Source of the DNA: Akebia trifoliata
Lineage: Eukaryota > Streptophyta > Magnoliopsida > Ranunculales > Lardizabalaceae
DNA length: 64,000 nucleotides
Direction of reading: 5' to 3'
NCBI GenBank assembly: GCA_017979445.1
Contig: CM030714.1
Coordinates: 44,841,220 to 44,905,219, forward strand
The notes under the pieces were generated by a model, which saw nothing but the letters and a program-made list of their open reading frames with translations, was not told the DNA's origin and searched no databases. This document shows positions 24,201 through 35,000 of the stretch, one piece after another. Made by a program: the position numbers and the translations under genes. Positions within the stretch are counted from its first letter, which is position 1, and every line of letters starts with the position of its first letter.

Positions 24201-26526
24201 GCTCTGTTGGTTTGCATCCCTGCTATTACCACCATTGCCGATTGTCTCCCTCGGTTCTTTTATTTAATCAGGTGTTGCTTTTGGTCTTTCTAACATGCCC
24301 TTAGAATGTTGAAGAAAGTCTAACCTTTGGTGTTTCCTGAGAAAAATCACGGAGATAAATATATAGAGGCAATTTCCATCATTAAGAACTTATCTTGTGC
24401 TGGTCGAGTTGTCTTCTTTGTAACATGGTTCCCACTTGGTCACTCCAACTTTTCAAAGGATAGCATGCTATATGCTAAAGGGCATTTTTAAGAATCAGTT
24501 TTGGACCTTTGGCCCATATAGATTGGGACGAGTAATTTTGGATGATGCTTTCTAAAGTGCAACCATGCAAGTTTGATGAAAACTTATTATTTGTTACATG
24601 ATCTCGAAAGTTTTCCATTGCTTTGTTGTGGATCAAACATAGTGCAGTTATAGTGCAGGTCAGAGTCCAAAATCAATGGGTTGAAAATCCTCTATGGCTG
24701 ACATTCTGGCTAAAGAAGGGGGCAATTTATCCTCATAGATCTTATTTGTTGAGTAGAAGCAAATTTATTCTCACATTTTTTTTTGTTGGTAGTAATTTAG
24801 CGAAACCTCTCAAGTTTTCATACACTCCAATCAACAAAATCATTAATTTTGGTTACGTAACACACTTGTCTTATAATTTTGTTTCCTGTCCCAAGTAACT
24901 GACATTATTAATTCTGTTTCATACTACATCAGTGTGAACTGTTGTGTATATGACATCTTATTAACTAGAATCACAAATTTGCACTTTAATGTCTTGCTAT
25001 AATTCTCGATGAAATAACAGACTGCATTGGCTTTTGGTCTTCATAATACCACTGTTTTTCGTATTTCCTTTCGGATAAACTGGTATCAAACCTTGACCTG
25101 AAGGTTGACTGAGAAGCACCATTATCATCCTATAGAGTTAATGCTTAAATCTGCTGCCACTATATTTTCATTATTGTTGTTACTAGAATCCATTTGTCAG
25201 TTATATTTCTAACTTTGACCCGATTTTAATTTGTCAAAGGTACTTGTGCTAGATTTTCCTCTTATGAACTCTGGCTGTACTTTGAATAAATATTACAGTA
25301 ACAATCTACGTAAAATCTTTTGCAGAAGCCTATCATTGACAGACTTGGAGAAGCTTATGACAGCCCTGCCAAGGTAAGACGACTCTCGCAATCAGGTGGT
25401 TGTCCGTATACAATAACATTTATTGCCACAAATAGTATATTTTCTTGTACAGATAGAATTGGCATTACAGTTATGTTGGGCTATTGGGGAGCATGGAGGT
25501 GGAGGTGGATCCCACAAAGATGCAGCTCGGGAGCTTTTTGAAAGCTTAGAATTGCTTTTATATGAGAATCTCTCATCTAGGTTGGTGTAACTATTGCCCA
25601 TGTTATTAGCACCTTTAGAATTTTTCTTGGTTATATCGATTATATGACATGCTTTGATGTTTTCTTTTTTATTTATTTGGGAAGTCGTCTGGGTCTAAGC
25701 CAGGAGTCAATTCTTGGCTCTGATGGTGCAGCTTTTAGAAAATCATCCCAAGCTAGGCTTCTATGTTTTGTCGTGACAGCTATTGCAAAGCTTGCAACAT
25801 ATCATCGTGAGTTACTACCAAGGGCACGTGTATCTTTAGCTAAGGTTTGTCCATCACTTAAGGTCAACAAGGTTCAAAATTTCTGAAAACTTGTCCATTT
25901 GTGTATAAATTATACTTAGTTAAATTATATTGGTTCTTCAGGTAGCTCGAGCCCGAAACGCAGACATGAGAGTCTGGAGGCGGGCTCGTGATTATTTGGG
26001 ATTAATGAATGAACCAGCAATATGTATGTCTGTTTTGGGACCTTCAAGTGGCCATAAGCAGAGTCCAGGTACTGTCAACTGGAGTAAGGGTGGCACTGAG
26101 ATGATTGCTCACATTCCATTTTACATTCTAAGTGAACAAGAAGGTATGCTTCATGTAGTGTGGAGTCATAATTGTCTGGAATTTTAAAAGCTAGGTTTTG
26201 ATTTACTTCAAGAGCTAGTTTTTGATTCAAAATTCTCAGATGAGCATAACGCTCATTTTCATCAAGTGGTGATACTACTGAAATTATTTACTTGTTTCTC
26301 ATTTTGAAGAATATTATGTAAGTTGAAAAATTATCTTAAAAATTATTGCATCCCAGTACATGAAATGGAAAATGTTCTCGTGCTCTACAAGTGAATATGG
26401 AATTTATGGATTTTGGATTAACTCTTATGTTTTGATTATTTTTTATGGTGTCTGATTCTAAATTGTGCCCTTATTGCAGGTCCACCCTTCCATGATTTTT
26501 CATTCTCAGATATCATTCCATGCTAA
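13329..26526 (+). CDS. AP5Z1: AP-5 adaptor complex subunit zeta-1 (16 exons, complete)
   Basis: Large subunit of AP-5, the late-endosome/lysosome adaptor that works with SPG11/SPG15-type partners in animals; its plant role is little defined. Exons: 13329-13451, 13538-13678, 15101-15192, 18739-18835, 19768-19811, 20341-20429, 22099-22190, 22281-22427, 22852-22999, 23162-23238, 23569-23640, 25326-25373, 25453-25580, 25685-25844, 25942-26143, 26480-26526. All are GT-AG and in phase, giving 568 residues plus stop. The start MEKQTVDRDRDWDFHLRSLS and segments such as LAILQFFLDFGEVVLHDADP, GVAAALQAAINTPQ and IAHIPFYILSEQEGPPFHDF match plant proteins annotated AP-5 zeta-1, and the length is normal for them. 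The protein is predicted to be a soluble alpha-solenoid without membrane segments. The exon 7 donor (GTTATC) is weak. Intron 7 (90 bp) contains the left edge of a tandem duplication. Introns 2 to 6 and 11 carry transposon debris. Confidence 0.85.
14583..14965. mobile_element. Foldback MITE in AP5Z1 intron 2
   Basis: Left arm 'ttttggacggtatcttaaca' ... 'tttctttctcaatgcccccc' is mirrored by the right arm 'ggggcattaagaatgaaa' ... 'ctgtcaagataccacccaa', giving inverted termini of about 80 bp. The interior is full of 'gagatcaacaatt'-type words. Non-coding; lies between exons 2 and 3. Confidence 0.65.
17136..17167. repeat. Poly-C tract of about 32 bp in AP5Z1 intron 3
   Basis: Uninterrupted C run. 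Could form G-quadruplex or i-motif structure and will be length-variable. No adjacent inverted G tract is seen, unlike the tract at 7134-7317. Confidence 0.95.
17782..18551. mobile_element. Tourist-like MITE in AP5Z1 intron 3 with a (GA)n core
   Basis: Begins GGGTGTGCTTGGAAC and ends with complementary TTATCAAACATACCC; TTA flanks both ends (17779-17781 and 18552-18554), as expected for PIF/Harbinger MITEs. Inside is a (GA)n microsatellite at about 18168-18236. The LSLSLS frames across it on the minus strand are microsatellite artefacts. Confidence 0.6.
18982..19078 (+). pseudogene. U6 snRNA pseudogene in AP5Z1 intron 4
   Basis: Contains, in order and at U6 spacing, 'gagacacctgataaaatgga' (U6: GGGACATCCGATAAAATTGGA) and 'ccctatgcaaggatgacaca' (U6: CCCTGCGCAAGGATGACACG). 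The essential ACAGAGA box between them is degraded to 'attaaaga', and the 5' stem is lost, so it cannot act in splicing. There is no USE/TATA U6 promoter upstream. It is most likely a retrotransposed fragment. Confidence 0.7.
21060..22010 (+). pseudogene. LINE (L1-type) ORF2 3' end, zf-RVT region, in AP5Z1 intron 6
   Basis: Interrupted frames read GNKVLFWDDCW, then VKSFHDLSKS, VPSKGCFF and, in a neighbouring frame, FPLKVAFFIWMTTLKKILTT followed by a 'CIHCPFS' end. This is the order of the C-terminal zinc-binding reverse-transcriptase region of plant L1 elements. Stops and frameshifts show it is dead. The AT-rich end at about 21960-22010 resembles a LINE 3' terminus. It is truncated at the 5' side. 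Confidence 0.6.
24640..24730 (+). pseudogene. Possible LINE RNase H tail remnant in AP5Z1 intron 11
   Basis: One frame reads SSMADILAKEGG, which resembles the 'AD-LAK-G' end of the RNase H domain in plant non-LTR elements. Stops surround it. The copy in unit B is at about 34400-34490. Short, so uncertain. Confidence 0.3.
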
Positions 26527-28015
26527 GAAAGACCCGTCATTTGACAGATAAGAGGCATATCCCAATTTTTCTAGTTAAGAGCACGATCAGCATTTCGGAT
26601 ATATCGATTTATTTTATTGATAAAAAAGAAAGTCTTTTTTGTGTTTAACAAAAGTTGTGTATCTCTTCTGTATAATCTTGGGTTTCGATCAAATTTCTCA
26701 TGAAAATCTCAGAAATGGAGATGTATTATAAACAAGGTGAGTTTATATTTTTAAATTTCATTGCAAATCACCTAGGCGAGAAGATTTATTTTGATGATGG
26801 ATTCAGAAAAAAATAATGTTCTTGTTTGGGTGCCCAAGTGGGACCCAAATGATGAATGGGTAGATCATGGATAGCTAATCCATGGTTGAAGTTCGGGTTT
26901 TCAAACTATTGACGACGTACCCATATTGATGGATCTGTTTGACCAAAGGGAGTTTGTTTTGATTTACTCATGAAAACATTTACCATGTCTTTATTACACG
27001 AAAAACATAAATTAGCAGCAGTACATAATGACCTGATCGATCAATACTATCCTTTCAAGAACAGTCAGATCAGACCAAAAAAAAAGAAAAGAAAAAGCCA
27101 ACTTTTGATGGCAGCTTGGCCCCCCATGCATACAGGGAGTGGTAGAAGGTGCCAACGGTGTTTGTTTGGAGGATCTAGTTTTGAAGGTGGGGTTAATCGT
27201 GGTAGACTAATTTATTAAGATTTTTTAATTAATTAAATTTTTTTTGTTTGGGTTGGGGTGGAGATTATTAGTCTTGTGAGGAGAACATTTTTTTGGCCAA
27301 GATGGAAAATCATTGCTTCAGGGAAGATTATTTATGATTAAAATGCATAATCACAGTACCTGCAAATTATATTTTTCTTCTCGATTTTTCCTTGCAATTA
27401 TAACGATTATTGGTATAATAAATTAATCCTTTCTTATTGATTTCTTTGATGGGTCTTATCCTGCTCAAAATCTCAACAGTGTAAGGATATTGAAAATGAA
27501 GGAGTTTTTTTTTTTTTTTTTTAAATATTAAATAAGGCTAGAGGGTAAAGATGAGTGTGTTTTGAGTCATGTTTCATTGGTCTCTCATGGACGATCATGT
27601 TAAAGGGGGATGTGTCATCACCCTTATACAAAATTTTGAATTATGCAAAATTTCAGGATGAAGTTGTAGCTGTGACAATGGTAAAGTTGACCTCTTGAGT
27701 GAATTCCAACTATCTCACCCTTCTGCATGCTCCTATTAGACCAATAACTCTTGAACCCACAACATCATTACTTGGGCCAATCCTTCATGGGTTTCCTCTT
27801 ATATTCAATGACTTTCCCTTATAGAGGAAGTGGATTGATGTGCCAAGGATTTTTTTTTTTTCAATTGTGATGGATAATTCAAAACGGAGCACTGTTGAAA
27901 ATAAACCCCAACTACTCATTTTAGAGGTCTATATTCCTTCTACTGATAATCGTGCAAACAAACTTAGGGACGATATTGTTATCTGGATTTTTTTGACTTG
28001 ATGACGAGTCGTTTC
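26527..28015. other. AP5Z1 3' flank, mostly unassigned; end of LTR element interior
   Basis: Holds the AP5Z1 3' UTR (extent unknown), a T-rich run at 27507-27525, and from about 27590 sequence that leads into the polypurine tract of the LTR at 28030. That last part is probably the decayed 3' interior of a retrotransposon: one frame just upstream of the tract reads LDDESF-like residues. No intact gene. Confidence 0.4.
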
Positions 28016-28029
28016 TAAGGGGAAGGGGA

Positions 28030-28288
28030 TGTTAGGATCTTTATATAATTCAATTTAGTATTATTTTAGAGAGTTTCTATTTTAAGTTTATGAGGAGTTT
28101 AGTATAAGTCTAATTAGGTTGTCAAATTAAATTATGATTATTCTATTTTAGATTTATAGCCAAAGTGGCAAGTAATCATCTATGCATAGGTGGATTGATC
28201 TTATTATTAAGCAAGCAATAATAATAAATTTGTGTCTCCCTCCTTTCAATAAATTCTTCTTCTTCTTCTTGATCTAAGAACCCTAACA
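28030..28288 (+). mobile_element. Retrotransposon 3' LTR with polypurine tract (unit A)
   Basis: TGTTAGGATC...CCCTAACA, 259 bp, with TG/CA ends and short terminal inverted TGTTAG/CTAACA. A polypurine tract AAGGGGAAGGGGA sits directly before it, marking it as a 3' LTR. No partner LTR was found in the window, so it is an end fragment of a Ty3/gypsy-like element. Confidence 0.65.
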
Positions 28289-28481
28289 CTCTTTCAACCT
28301 AACTTCACACTTTTTTGTTCTATTATCCATTAACCTTGTTAGCAATAAGGTTTTATGTAGCCACATTTAGAGAGGGAAAGAGCTTCCTTTGTGTAAACAA
28401 GCAATTTAAACATAATAAAATTGTTATTTTATTAAGAGTTTACTTCTTATATAAAAAAAGAGTGTTAAAATAACTTACTAA

Positions 28482-29246
28482 GGGTATGTTTGGTAACACT
28501 TCTGAAGTCTAGAGTCTGAAGTCTGAAGTTTGTTTTCTGAAATCTGGAATCTAGAATCTGGAATCTGAAATCTTATTCTAGAAAAGTTGTTTGTTTATCA
28601 TTTTAAAAATCTTTTGGTTACAAATAGAATTTTAAAACATAATGACTATTTTGATAATAATACCCTTTTGCAATTCTAATAAATTATTAACTGAAAAACA
28701 TGATATGTTATGCATAATGAAACCATCCACACATTTAATCTCGATTTCTAACACATCAAACACCTTAAAAGTATTGTTTTCAATTTGAATTCATTCTTGA
28801 AAAATTATATTCTAATAAGATAATACTCAAACAATAAATAATCATTCATTTTCTAGTTGAAAAATATAGGGTTTTAGGGTTCATATAAAAATATAGGGTT
28901 TTCAAATACAAATCGAGAGAAAGGGGAGAGACTTTGACAACACAGTTGTAGAGGAAGGAGAGGGAGAAAAGAAATGAGTTAGAAAAATAAAAAATAAAGA
29001 TTTTAAGGTTCGTATAAAGACATGATAAGTGATAGAAATTAGGATTTTGAGGAAGGTATTTTAAGAATAAAAAAAATAAATTCAGATTTCAGAAGTTTCG
29101 TCCAGTATCTCTTCATAACTAGTTCAAAACTTCTGAATTTTGATTTTAGAGTTTGAAATTTGAACCAAAACAAACGGAAATAAAGCTTCTAAAATCTGAA
29201 TTTTAAAGGTGGACCACCTCCATTCAGACTTCAGAAGTGTTACTAA
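28482..29246. mobile_element. Tourist-like MITE inside the LTR (unit A copy, right end deleted)
   Basis: Starts GGGTATGTTTGGTAAC after TAA. Subterminal 'acttctgaagtct' is mirrored by 'agacttcagaagtgtta'. The unit B copy (38115-38852) keeps the full right end CAAACATACAC followed by TAA; unit A lost about 20 bp there. No transposase frame. Confidence 0.65.
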
Positions 29247-30029
29247 ATTTCTACTAAAATACCTTTTTTTTTTTTTACTTTGCCGGTCACATGTACCAAC
29301 CACCTTGCACGTGACAATAGTTAATATAACCACTTTTATGCTAAGGGGTATATAGAGATTCGAAGGTGTGACTTGGGAGTACACTTAGTCGTCCTTACCA
29401 TCTCATCTAGTCCCTAATGGTCTATTATACCTAATATATCAATAATTATTAATTTCCTACTATGAAATCCTCTTTGTTTAGGAATACCAATAAAAATAAA
29501 AAGCCTAAACCTAGATAGAAATAGAAGTGTAATGGGGCCACTATAAGACCTACCATGTTTTTATAGTGGAAAAGTAACTTCAATTGGAGCATATTCATCA
29601 TTAATATCCTTAAAACTGTTCATTTCATCTGATATATTCCTTCTGGAAAATATATTTACATCTTCGAACATCAATTGTCGAGTGAGGTCATAAGGCAGAG
29701 CCAAACGACATACAGGCCTATGGCTGTGTCTATAAGAACAAAGACTGATGCTCAAACAGTGAAACACGAGTTTTACGAAGCGTTAAGCAATATACCTTTA
29801 GGGAGTTTGGAAGGTTGTAACTCCATAATAACACAATCCCTTGTTACATCAAACTTTTATTTCATCTGTTGAAATGTGTTGTGTGGGTGCTGTAATCATC
29901 TTCAGTAGATTTTTTAATTTGATTTATGACCAGTCCTAGTATTGGTCGATTTGCACGTTGATGTCAAGATAGTTTCTCTGTTTTGCATCGAGCCAACCAC
30001 ATTGCCTCTTGTAGCGTTGAAGACTGAGA

Positions 30030-30560
30030 CATCAACACCTCATGCTCTATCTCGTCTTGAAGCCCTTGAACAATGATCCCATCAAGACTCTATTTGTCCA
30101 ACCATCAAATCTATTGGAAAGATGTTTGAACCCCTCTTGATAAATTTGTATGGATTTAGAACCTTGTGGTAGTTTTGCTAATATGCCAAAAAGATTCTCA
30201 TAGTCAATTGATCCAAAACAAATTAACATGGCCTCCGTCATTCTTCCTTATGTGAGATCTGGGTTTGTATGATTATATCATCGAAACCAAATTGAAGATA
30301 CTCCCTTCATGTGGAACGAGACAATAAAGCCTTTTCATTTTCAACTTTTCCATAAAATCACTCTACTTTGTATATGAATTCTAAGTGATTCCCTTGAATC
30401 AAATTGTGGAAAATCTCTTTGAGCAAACCTTGGCTAAATCTTTCCATCGTTTTACCCATCTGAATTCACCATGCTAGATTCCTCAATTCCTGTTCAGCCT
30501 CATTGTTGATGGGAGGAAATTACAGGTTGAGATGCTCCTGAGTTTGTTTAATCAAATTGA
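30030..30560 (-). pseudogene. Ty3/gypsy gag remnant (unit A)
   Basis: The minus strand reads FHMKG...WFRWY and then CFGSIDYENLFGILAKLPQG ... IQIYQEGFKHLSNRFDG. This has the order of the retrotransposon gag domain (W-W motif, RFG, LxxLxQ, YxxxFexL). In-frame stops and no zinc knuckle, protease or RT nearby. Non-functional. Confidence 0.6.
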
Positions 30561-31407
30561 ATCTTAGTTTGTTTACTCTATGGTCTCCTCCAATTTCTCA
30601 ATTAGATTTGCATTTTTAATTTCTTCAGAAGGTCCAAGACTAATCTAACTCACATTTAGAAAGGGAAAGGACTTCCTTTTGTACTAACACATGATTGAAA
30701 CAAACAATCTTATTTTATTAATGAGTCTACTCCTTATATAAATAAAGAGTCCTACAACAACTAACAATTCTAAACCTACTAAAATACGTAGTAAATCAAT
30801 ACTTAATTCCCTATGATGGAATCCTCTATATTTAGGAATATGTATAGATATAGAAAGCCTAAATCTATAGAAATAAAATTATATATATAACAGTCACCAA
30901 TCCCATGGAGTATCCCTCAAAGTTGTAGCCAAACGTATTGAATGAAATCAGTAGTAAAATAATGATGAAGTATATAATCTTTGTTTATTTATTTATCAAC
31001 TTTTTGAGTAACGATGAAAAAGAAGTAAGAGTGACGTCGTAACTATTAAACCACAGTCAATTTAGTAGACGACCCACCAGTTGACCTAGTCAATAGGATC
31101 TCTTGGACATCTCTTTGGAATATTTTGTTCTTATATGTAACTTCTGTAAATAGAAAGTCAATCTTCGAAACTTCTGTATTTATCACCAAAGGAGGAAATA
31201 TTCACTTTGTACGTATCCTCTAAATGAGGAGACGATTTTGAGATTTTTGGGTGTCCAATAATATTTATGGAGTGTAAGAATTTTTTTATAAATGGAATGC
31301 AATTTGTACTAGACTACCAGATGATCTGCTAACAGTTGGTCATCCCTAACATTATGGAAGTTAAAAAGGTGACAAAAGAGGAGCCACATTGCAAACCTAA
31401 TATTTCA

Positions 31408-31622
31408 AAGAATAATGATTTTCTAATGCCTCACTCTGACACATGTCTGCTGATGTGGCATGTGCTAGAATCATAGATTCTTTCCCTCATATACACAACT
31501 ACAAATATATTAGGGGGATGTATAGTTGTGTATCCCGAGAGAAAAAATCTTTGATTCTAGCCTATGCTACATCAAGGGGCATATGGGGGCATGTGTCAAA
31601 AGGGGGTGTAAAAAAATCATGA
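31408..31622. mobile_element. Palindromic MITE (unit A)
   Basis: Left arm 'aatgattttctaatgcctca', 'gatgtggcatgtgctagaat', 'catagattctttccctc'; right arm 'gagagaaaaaatctttgatt', 'gctacatcaaggggca', 'gtcaaaagggggtg', '...aaatcat'. The arms are complementary over most of about 90 bp. Best-preserved type of the family also seen at 6625, 7115, 10337 and 41005. Confidence 0.65.
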
Positions 31623-32075
31623 CTCTATTTCAAATGGAACAAATAATGATGATGATGGGTAGAATCTTATAGAGAGTGATATGCATCATATTTAAGATGC
31701 ATGGGATTGTATTATTGTCATTTTATCTCATCACAAATGGAAGGTTGTGATACGGTTGATCCTTCTGACAAGCAAGAGCCCTACCTAAAGCGAGGTATCC
31801 ACTACTGTTTGCTTGTTGAAGAATACCTTACAGAATACATTCAAATATTTGTAATTTCTTATGCCGATCAACACTTGGTCGGTCATACTCATGGTTGTAT
31901 GAGCCCCTTGTTTCCTCTCCTCATTTTGGTAGTCTGAGAAGGTAGGGCTCTATGGCCGTGAGCAGACCTCTATCTAAAGAGCGAGTTCAAGTTTTCTTTA
32001 GTTTAGTAGAGTAGACAAGTGTGTTTGCTTCCTCTTTCCTTGTGTGATTGAGGATTCTCTTTTCTCTGGTTGCAG

Positions 32076-35000
32076 ATGCTACTTGCACTCATGGATGAAG
32101 CTTACACTGGTTCAACCATAGCGGATAGGGAGGGTGACTCGGAAGCTGAAGATAATGATACTATTGATGTTGCTAATTCTCTATTTCTCGATCTTCTCAA
32201 GGATGAGAATGACGGGCTTGCTGTATGGTTCTTTCCATGTCCATATACACATTTTTGTCTTATTACAAAAACAGATATATTTGGGTATGACAATTTATAA
32301 GAATAATTAATACAAACATATTGTCATGGAATCTATTGCAAAGACAGTGTCTCTCATCAATATGGAGTTTGCTATGCAACCACAACAAATGTGTTTTAGT
32401 TTTTAATGAATTTGAACAAACAGCTGAAATGTTCTCTTTCAACATTTTCTTTTCTTTTCACATTTATTTTTCCTATTTTGTCTACTATGTTTGGTTCTTT
32501 CAAATAGGGTTCATGTCCGTTTCAGGCTTCCATATGGTTATACTTAGATGTTTGATTTGCAGAGATTCTTTTCCTGTTATTATGACTTATGAGTAGCTGA
32601 ATATTGCATTTAAATTTTTATAATATTTTTATCACTTATTTCAGGAACGCCACTGGACTTCTCCTGGGGTTGCTGCAGCATTACAAGCTGCAATTAACAC
32701 CCCTCAGTCCGAGAGGCTAAGACAAGCACTTCGTATGGCACCTCGGATTCTTGACATGTATTTTTCCATAGCATTGCGGGATGTTAATAATTGTATGTAG
32801 CTTTTCTTTTTCAATTCTTATATATACATCAAAATCTTTATTTTTCACTCTTCTACCTCAGCAGACTAAATTTTTTTTTTATTTAAAAGAAGGTTCTATT
32901 CAATTTCATCTAAATCTGTTAAAATTCTGAAATTCAAGTCAATGTTTATTTCAGCACTAATTTGCGCGTTAATTCCACTACTTATGTCAAGAAATGCCAC
33001 GTTATTTCCAGACAGGATTTTTGCTTATGAGGTGCGTGAATACTATTATCAGAATTCAAGGTTTAAACAAATATTCCATATAAATTCTGGTCCTTACCTA
33101 GCTACCTGGAGGTGAATTTGGACACTTCCATAGTTGAGCATTGAGGAATTACTAAGACATGACAAAGATATTTTTTTTTTCACATTCTTTTTCTTCCCCC
33201 TATTAAATCTTGCAGTGTGTTGTTGGAATTCTTATTGTTACTTAAGGCTATAGTGCTTCCTGAAGACAAACTAGTATTTCTAAAATTTAGTGTGTATTTG
33301 CAGATGCGAAGGAGGCTTTTAGAATTCATGCTAGCCGCATTTCAACGATCTCCAGATTTTATTGCACTGTTGAAGGTATTTCCTTAGCAAACTCTAGCTT
33401 ACCAGTTCGTTAATTTGTTTTGTTCATTAGTTCATTAACCTCGTAGCACTGATTTCTCAATAACTTACTACTGATGGTCATAATATTGTAAAGCTGGAAA
33501 TTTCGTTCCCTTTGGTAGGCTGAGGGTCTAAGATATGATTATGACAGGTAAAAAGGGGTTAACTAAGCTACTTTCTGGATGTTTATTTCATTTCTTAATA
33601 TGTTCATTTTGTGAAATATTGTTAGATAATTTGTAGGTTCTACATAGTCATGGTAGTTTTGAACATTAGGTTTTAGGAATTGTTTTACTGTATGAGGGCA
33701 AAGCGGTCTTCTAATTAGCAGTGAAAATAAGATGAATTGATTCAAGCTTTTCCTGGCTTAGGTCGAGTAATGCACTGATCCCAAAGTTTGGGAGCCCACT
33801 ATAATGCACACGACACATCTGAGATTGAGCCTGTTGAGCACCATATTCTCAGCTTGGGCTTGTTTATTTTGTGAACCTAGCTTGAGACTCAAGCCCAGTT
33901 GGTGGCAAATTGAGCCTGAATTGTAGACAGAACATGCTCTGTTGGTTTGCGTCCCTGCTATTACCACCATTGCCGATTGTCTCTCTCGGTTCTTTTATTT
34001 AATCAGGTGTTGCTTTTGGTCTTTCTAACATGCCCTTAGAATGTTGAAGAAAGTCTAACCTTTGGTGTTTCCTGAGAAAAATCACAGGGAGATAAATATA
34101 TAGAGGCAATTTCCATCATTAAGAACTTATCTTGTGCTGGTCGAGTTGTTTTCTTTGTAACATGGTTCCCACTTGGTCACTCCAACTTTTCAAAGGATAG
34201 CATGCTATATGCTAAAGGGCATTTTTAAGAATCAGTTTTGGGCCTTTGGCCCATATAGATTGGGACGAGTAATTTTGGATGATGCTTTCTAAAGTGCAAC
34301 CATGCAAGTTCGATGAAAACTTATTATTTGTTACATGATCTCGAAAGATTTCCATTGCTTTGTCGTGGATCAAACATAGTGCAGTTATAGTGCAGGTCAG
34401 AGTCCAAAATCAATGGGTTGAAAATCCTCTATGGCTGACATTCTGGCTAAAGAAAGGGGCAATTTATCTTCATAGATCTTATTTGTTGAGTAGAAGCAAA
34501 TTTATTCTCACATTTTTGTTGTTGGTAGTAATTTAGCGAAACCTCTCAAGTTTTCATACACTCTAATCAACAAAATCATTAATTTTGGTTATGTAACACA
34601 CTTATCTTATAATTTTGTTTCCTGTCCCAAGTAACTGACATTATTAATTCTGTTTCATACTACATCAGAGTGTGAACTGTTGTGTATATGACATCTTATT
34701 AACTAGAATCACAAATTTGCCACTTTAATGTCTTGCTATAATTCTCGATGAAATACCAGACTGCATTGGCTTTTGGTCTTCATAATACCACTGTTTTTCG
34801 TATTCCCTTTCGGATAAACTGGGATCACACCTTGACCTGAAGGTTGACTGAGAGAGCACCATTATCATCCTATAGAGTTAATGCTTAAATCTGCTGCCAC
34901 TATATTTTCATTATTGTTGTTACTAGAATCCGTTTGTCAGTTATATTTCTAACTTTGACCCAATTTTAATTTGTCAAAGGTACTTGTGCTAGATTTTCCT

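Larger units (their letters stand above)
28362..30892 (-). mobile_element. Degenerate Ty3/gypsy-type element with LTR-like ends (unit A)
   Basis: Direct repeats at about 28362-29540 (split by later insertions) and 30651-30892 share 'cacatttagagagggaaag'-like starts, 'ttattttatta', 'tttaggaata' and 'aaagcctaaa'. The right repeat, read on the minus strand, begins TGTTATATATATAAT. Between them is a minus-strand gag remnant. A Tourist-like MITE (28482-29246) splits the left repeat. Confidence 0.5.
22248..32042 (+). repeat. Tandem segmental duplication, unit A (9,795 bp)
   Basis: Starts in AP5Z1 intron 7, 33 bp before exon 8, and ends 5.5 kb past the AP5Z1 stop. The same sequence follows immediately as unit B. 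Both edges carry the trinucleotide TTG (22245-22247, 32040-32042, 41633-41635). Unit A has extra segments relative to B at about 23307-23363 and 27070-27135 and lacks the outer right end of the MITE. Confidence 0.95.

Noticed and set aside
29561..29872. Pair of overlapping frames, repeated in unit B at 39172-39483
   Set aside because: Apparent conservation between copies only reflects the recent tandem duplication; they lie inside decayed retroelement sequence.
31701..31937. 78-codon plus-strand frame in unit A
   Set aside because: The matching place in unit B has a stop (tga) and substitutions; no recognisable protein.
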